DNA from: Gammaproteobacteria bacterium
GTDB lineage: Bacteria; Pseudomonadota; Gammaproteobacteria; UBA9214
Length of the DNA: 17,849 bases
NCBI GenBank assembly: GCA_030632175.1
Contig: DAOVVG010000021.1
Span: 1 to 17,849 of the forward strand
Reading direction: 5' to 3'
Of this stretch, positions 15,017 to 17,849 are shown in pieces. Each line of letters opens with the position of its first letter. Positions within the stretch are counted from its first letter, which is position 1. The notes under the pieces were generated by a model. That model did not search any database. It was given only the letters and a program-made list of their open reading frames with translations, and had not been told where the DNA came from. The position numbers were made by a program, and so were the translations under genes.

Positions 15017-15104
15017 AACCCTGTCAACGTCCGTGTTACCCTTTCGCGGGTTGCCACGTTGCAACGCGCGATCCCCGAGATTCATGGAAAAGAGAGGCCG
15101 AGTG

Positions 15105-15704
15105 ATGAAAATAATACGGATACCTGTAGCAATGACCCTGCTGCTGTTTGTTGCGGCGTGCGTCACGATCAATGTCTATTTTCCGGCAGAAGCTGCGCAA
15201 AAGGCGGCAGACCGCATTATCCAGGATGTCTACGGTGAGCAGCCGGGCGAGACGGCCGCGCCGGTCGAGCCGCAGTCACGATTGCAGTACAACGAGACGT
15301 CGTTCTCAGGGGATGTCCTGCTGGACTGGTTTATCAGCCCGGCACATGCCAATGCGGATATCTCCGTGAACACACCGGCTATCCAGCAATTGAAAGCCAG
15401 CATGGAAAAACGCCACAGGCAGCTGGCGCCGTACTATACATCCGGTGCGATCGGCATGACGCGTGATGGCGAGGTCACACTGCGTGATCAGAAAGTGGTG
15501 CCGCTGAAGGACAGGAACGCCGTTAAGAGCCTCCTCTCAAAAGAGAACGATGACCGTAGCGCCTTGTACAGGGAAATCGCCAGTGCCAACGGCCACCCTG
15601 AATGGGAGCCCGAGATTCGTAACACCTTTGCAAAACGCTGGGTCAGTAACGCGCCGGCCGGCTGGTGGTACATGAACACGCAGGGCGCCTGGGTCCAGAA
15701 ATAG
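15105..15704 (+). CDS. DUF1318 (YdbL-like) lipoprotein with YnbE-like N-terminus
   Basis: This is a predicted outer-membrane lipoprotein of 199 residues. The signal MKIIRIPVAMTLLLFVAAC has a lipobox VAAC with Cys19; Val at +2 favours outer-membrane sorting. Residues 20-43 (VTINVYFPAEAAQKAADRII and on) recall the beta-strand of YnbE that extends the YdbH groove. Residues 85-199 are YdbL/DUF1318-like: IQQLKASMEKRHRQLAPYY, GAIGMTRDGEVTLRD, and the closing tail PAGWWYMNTQGAWVQK. Between them, LLDWFISPAHANA (72-84) looks like the end of an old signal peptide. In E. coli YnbE and YdbL are separate genes beside ydbH. GAGG at 15094-15097, 7 bases before ATG 15105, fixes the start; the open frame reaching up to 15006 is not needed. 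The DUF1318 call is strong; the fusion is inference. Confidence 0.78.
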   Translation: MKIIRIPVAMTLLLFVAACVTINVYFPAEAAQKAADRIIQDVYGEQPGETAAPVEPQSRLQYNETSFSGDVLLDWFISPAHANADISVNTPAIQQLKASMEKRHRQLAPYYTSGAIGMTRDGEVTLRDQKVVPLKDRNAVKSLLSKENDDRSALYREIASANGHPEWEPEIRNTFAKRWVSNAPAGWWYMNTQGAWVQK

Positions 15705-15731
15705 GCTTGGTACACCTTGAAGGGGTACTAA

Positions 15732-16508
15732 ATGAACATCTTCGTATTTGATATAGAGACGGTTCCCGACGTGGCGTCTGGCCGCCGTTTGTACGGGCTT
15801 GATGAGCTGGACGACAAGAATGTCGCCAGGGTGATGTTTCACAAACGTGCCGCAGAGAGTGGTGGCTCTGAATTCCTGCGTCACCATTTGCATCGTATCG
15901 TGGCCATCTCTGTCGTGTTGCGCACGCCGGACAAGTTCAAGGTGTGGACGCTGGGTGATTCGGATTCGCCGGAGTCAGAGTTGTTGCAACGATTCTTCGA
16001 TGGCATAGACCGCTTTACACCGACGCTGGTGTCCTGGAACGGCTCGGGATTTGATCTGCCGGTGATACATTACCGCAGCCTGCTGCACGGGATTTCTGCG
16101 CCACGTTACTGGGATACCGGCAACGACAACAGGGACTTCAAGTGGAATAATTATATGAGCCGGTTTCATGAACGACATACCGATGTCATGGATGTGCTCG
16201 CCGGCTACCAGCCACGTGCTGTAGCACGGCTGGATGATATTTCGACAATGCTGGGCTTCCCGGGAAAAATGGGCATGGACGGCAGCAAGGTATGGGACAG
16301 TTTTCAGGACGGTAATATAGAGGGCATTCGTAACTATTGTGAGTCGGATGTGCTCAATACCTATCTTGTTTACCAGCGATTCGAATTGATTCGCGGGCGT
16401 ATCAATGCTGATGAGTACCGGCGTGTTTGTGAACAGGTACGCACTGTGCTGGCCCAGGAAGACAAACCGCACCTCACCGAGTTTCTGGACAACTGGCAGG
16501 CCACCTGA
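15732..16508 (+). CDS. PolB-related 3'-5' exonuclease (DEDDy family)
   Basis: This predicted metal-dependent exonuclease has 258 residues and belongs to the group resembling the proofreading domain of DNA polymerase B (PF10108). It lacks a polymerase domain. Exo I is FDIETVPD with Asp7 and Glu9; Exo II is SWNGSGFDLPVIHYR with Asp108; Exo III is NYCESDVLNTYLVY with Tyr202 and Asp206 (YxxxD), completing a DEDDy set. This suggests removal of 3' nucleotides from DNA or RNA, but the natural substrate is not known. AAGGGG (15719-15724) 7 bases before the ATG gives a strong ribosome binding site. It lies 27 bases after the DUF1318 lipoprotein gene and 46 before rlmD, all on one strand, so co-transcription is likely. 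Confidence 0.88.
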   Translation: MNIFVFDIETVPDVASGRRLYGLDELDDKNVARVMFHKRAAESGGSEFLRHHLHRIVAISVVLRTPDKFKVWTLGDSDSPESELLQRFFDGIDRFTPTLVSWNGSGFDLPVIHYRSLLHGISAPRYWDTGNDNRDFKWNNYMSRFHERHTDVMDVLAGYQPRAVARLDDISTMLGFPGKMGMDGSKVWDSFQDGNIEGIRNYCESDVLNTYLVYQRFELIRGRINADEYRRVCEQVRTVLAQEDKPHLTEFLDNWQAT

Positions 16509-16554
16509 AGTTGTCTGCGCATGACAAAACCGGATGCCTGTTGAGGACGGGTGA

Positions 16555-17849
16555 ATGAGTAAACGCACCCGGAGAAAACGCCTTCCGGAACCGGTAAGCG
16601 GTGTCACTATCGAATCGCTGGGCCATGATGGTCGCGGCGTCACGCACCTGGACGGCAAGGCGGTTTTTATTGACGGTGCCTTGCCGGGCGAGGTGGTCAG
16701 TTTTGAATACCTGACTTCACGTAAAAAATTCGATGAGGGTCGGGTCACGGAAGTGCAGCAGGCATCGCCGGACCGGGTGGAACCGAAGTGTCCACACTTT
16801 GGTCTCTGTGGCGGCTGTAGTCTGCAACATATGGAAGCGGGTGCCCAGATAAGGGCCAAGCAGCAGGTGCTGCTGGATAATCTCGGGCATATTGGCAAGG
16901 TTGAGCCGCAAGCGGTGTTGCCACCACTCACCGGACAGATCTGGGGGTACCGGACGAAAGCACGGCTGGGTGCCAAGGATGTCATCAAGAAAGGCAAGGT
17001 GCTGGTCGGTTTTCGTGAAAAACGCAGTCCCTATGTCGCGGACCTGACACGCTGTGAAGTCCTGCACCCTTCGGTTGGCGAAAAGTTTCCGGTGTTGGCG
17101 GGGCTGATTGAACAGCTGGATGCGAAAGCGCGTATTCCACAGATTGAAGTGGCGGTTGCCGAGGGAACCACGGCGCTGGTATTTCGGCATCTGGACCCGC
17201 TGAGTAGCGGCGATGTTATAAAGCTGGAGCAGTTCGCCGCAGACCATCAGTTCCAGATCTATCTGCAACCCGGTGGAGCGGACAGTGTGCAGCCTTTATT
17301 GCCGGGAAAAAATATCCTCTCTTACAAGCTCCCCGCACAGGGTATCGAAATACAGTTCCGGCCAACAGATTTTACCCAGATTAATACCGGTATTAACGAG
17401 CAAATGATTGCGCGTGTGCTGGAGTTGCTGGCGCTGGATAAATCAGACAGGGTGCTGGATCTGTTTTGTGGGCTCGGTAACTTTACCTTGCCCATGGCAC
17501 GGCAGGCGGGCCTAGTCGTTGGCGTGGAAGGGGAGGCGGGTCTGGTGAATCGCGCGCGTGACAACGCTGTTCTTAACAGTATTGAAAATGCCACCTTTCA
17601 TACCGCCAACCTTGTTGACGATCATGTCGAGGCGCCGTGGGCGGGGGGTGATTATAGCAAGGTATTGCTGGACCCGCCGCGCAGCGGTGCGGCTGAAGTG
17701 CTCGATATGCTGGGTAATATTCGACCCGGACGGATCGTCTACGTTTCCTGTCACCCCGGTTCGCTGGCACGCGATGCCGGCATACTGGTCAACGAGAAAG
17801 GCTATCGGTTACTTGCTGCCGGTGTCATGGATATGTTTCCGCATACCGC
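16555..17849 (+). CDS. rlmD: 23S rRNA (uracil-1939-C5)-methyltransferase RlmD, nearly complete (runs off window)
   Basis: RlmD (formerly RumA) methylates U1939 of 23S rRNA using S-adenosylmethionine. The 431 codons present reach MDMFPHT, which in E. coli lies some ten residues from the end, so only the tail is cut off by the window edge. Order: basic N-terminus and TRAM domain (about 10-68), Fe-S cysteines Cys79, Cys85, Cys88 and Cys167 (CPHFGLCGGC, then LTRCEVLHP), FTQIN (273-277), SAM-binding DLFCGLGNF (302-310), DPPR (373-376), and the nucleophile Cys399 in YVSCHPGSLARDAG. The family more often has YVSCNPATLARD there, a mild variant with the key cysteine kept. GAGGA at 16543-16547, 7 bases before the ATG, supports the start. 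Confidence 0.96.
   Translation, partial: MSKRTRRKRLPEPVSGVTIESLGHDGRGVTHLDGKAVFIDGALPGEVVSFEYLTSRKKFDEGRVTEVQQASPDRVEPKCPHFGLCGGCSLQHMEAGAQIRAKQQVLLDNLGHIGKVEPQAVLPPLTGQIWGYRTKARLGAKDVIKKGKVLVGFREKRSPYVADLTRCEVLHPSVGEKFPVLAGLIEQLDAKARIPQIEVAVAEGTTALVFRHLDPLSSGDVIKLEQFAADHQFQIYLQPGGADSVQPLLPGKNILSYKLPAQGIEIQFRPTDFTQINTGINEQMIARVLELLALDKSDRVLDLFCGLGNFTLPMARQAGLVVGVEGEAGLVNRARDNAVLNSIENATFHTANLVDDHVEAPWAGGDYSKVLLDPPRSGAAEVLDMLGNIRPGRIVYVSCHPGSLARDAGILVNEKGYRLLAAGVMDMFPHT

Noticed and set aside
15047..15068. Hairpin (GTTGC with GCAAC) between the YdbH-like and lipoprotein genes
   Set aside because: The stem is five pairs plus a mismatch and two more, with no T run; too weak to call as terminator or regulatory element.
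15006..15104. GTG 15006 as start of the DUF1318 lipoprotein
   Set aside because: It would put 33 non-hydrophobic residues before the lipoprotein signal; ATG 15105 has a good ribosome binding site and a clean lipobox.
15975..16997. 340-codon minus-strand open frame across the exonuclease and rlmD
   Set aside because: It is antisense to two genes with complete active-site motifs and has no domain of its own.

Overview
This window reads as a gene-dense chromosomal segment of a free-living, non-enteric gammaproteobacterium with moderately high G+C. The order nadB (divergent) / rpoE-rseA-rseB-rseC / mucD / lepA-lepB / rnc-era-recO-pdxJ is the classical gammaproteobacterial sigma-E neighbourhood. 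The directly appended Do-type protease recalls the Pseudomonas algU-mucABCD arrangement. No mobile element, tRNA, rRNA, CRISPR array or prophage gene is visible, and no gene-free gap exceeds about 235 bases.

Layout: (1) 1-400, 5' part of nadB on the minus strand. (2) 401-634, divergent intergenic region with a good sigma-E-type promoter just before rpoE. (3) 635-4746, envelope-stress block: sigma-E, its membrane anti-sigma factor RseA, the periplasmic modulator RseB, the inner-membrane protein RseC, and the periplasmic protease MucD. (4) 4770-5012, a small glutaredoxin-like protein. (5) 5153-11358, a housekeeping run: LepA/EF4, signal peptidase I, a DUF4845 membrane protein, RNase III, Era, RecO and PdxJ, with several overlapping or nearly overlapping junctions. 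(6) 11395-11889, minus strand, a stand-alone Hpt (histidine phosphotransfer) protein. (7) 12041-17849, cysM, then a YdbH-like AsmA-family protein, a lipoprotein that looks like YnbE and YdbL joined in one chain, a PolB-related DEDDy 3'-5' exonuclease, and rlmD, which runs off the window a few residues before its expected end.

How the parts work together: the first half senses and repairs envelope damage (sigma-E regulon control plus a periplasmic protease). The middle handles membrane-protein maturation, RNA processing, ribosome assembly, DNA repair and vitamin B6 synthesis. The cysM-side cluster contains a probable intermembrane lipid-transport pair (YdbH-like bridge plus its outer-membrane/periplasmic partner).

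Most of the window is well-known biology. The two places most worth a second look are the apparent YnbE-YdbL fusion beside the YdbH-like protein, and the orphan Hpt gene beside cysM, a position occupied in Pseudomonas-type genomes by the hybrid kinase gene gacS. All assignments come from reading the sequence and remembered family motifs; no database search was run.
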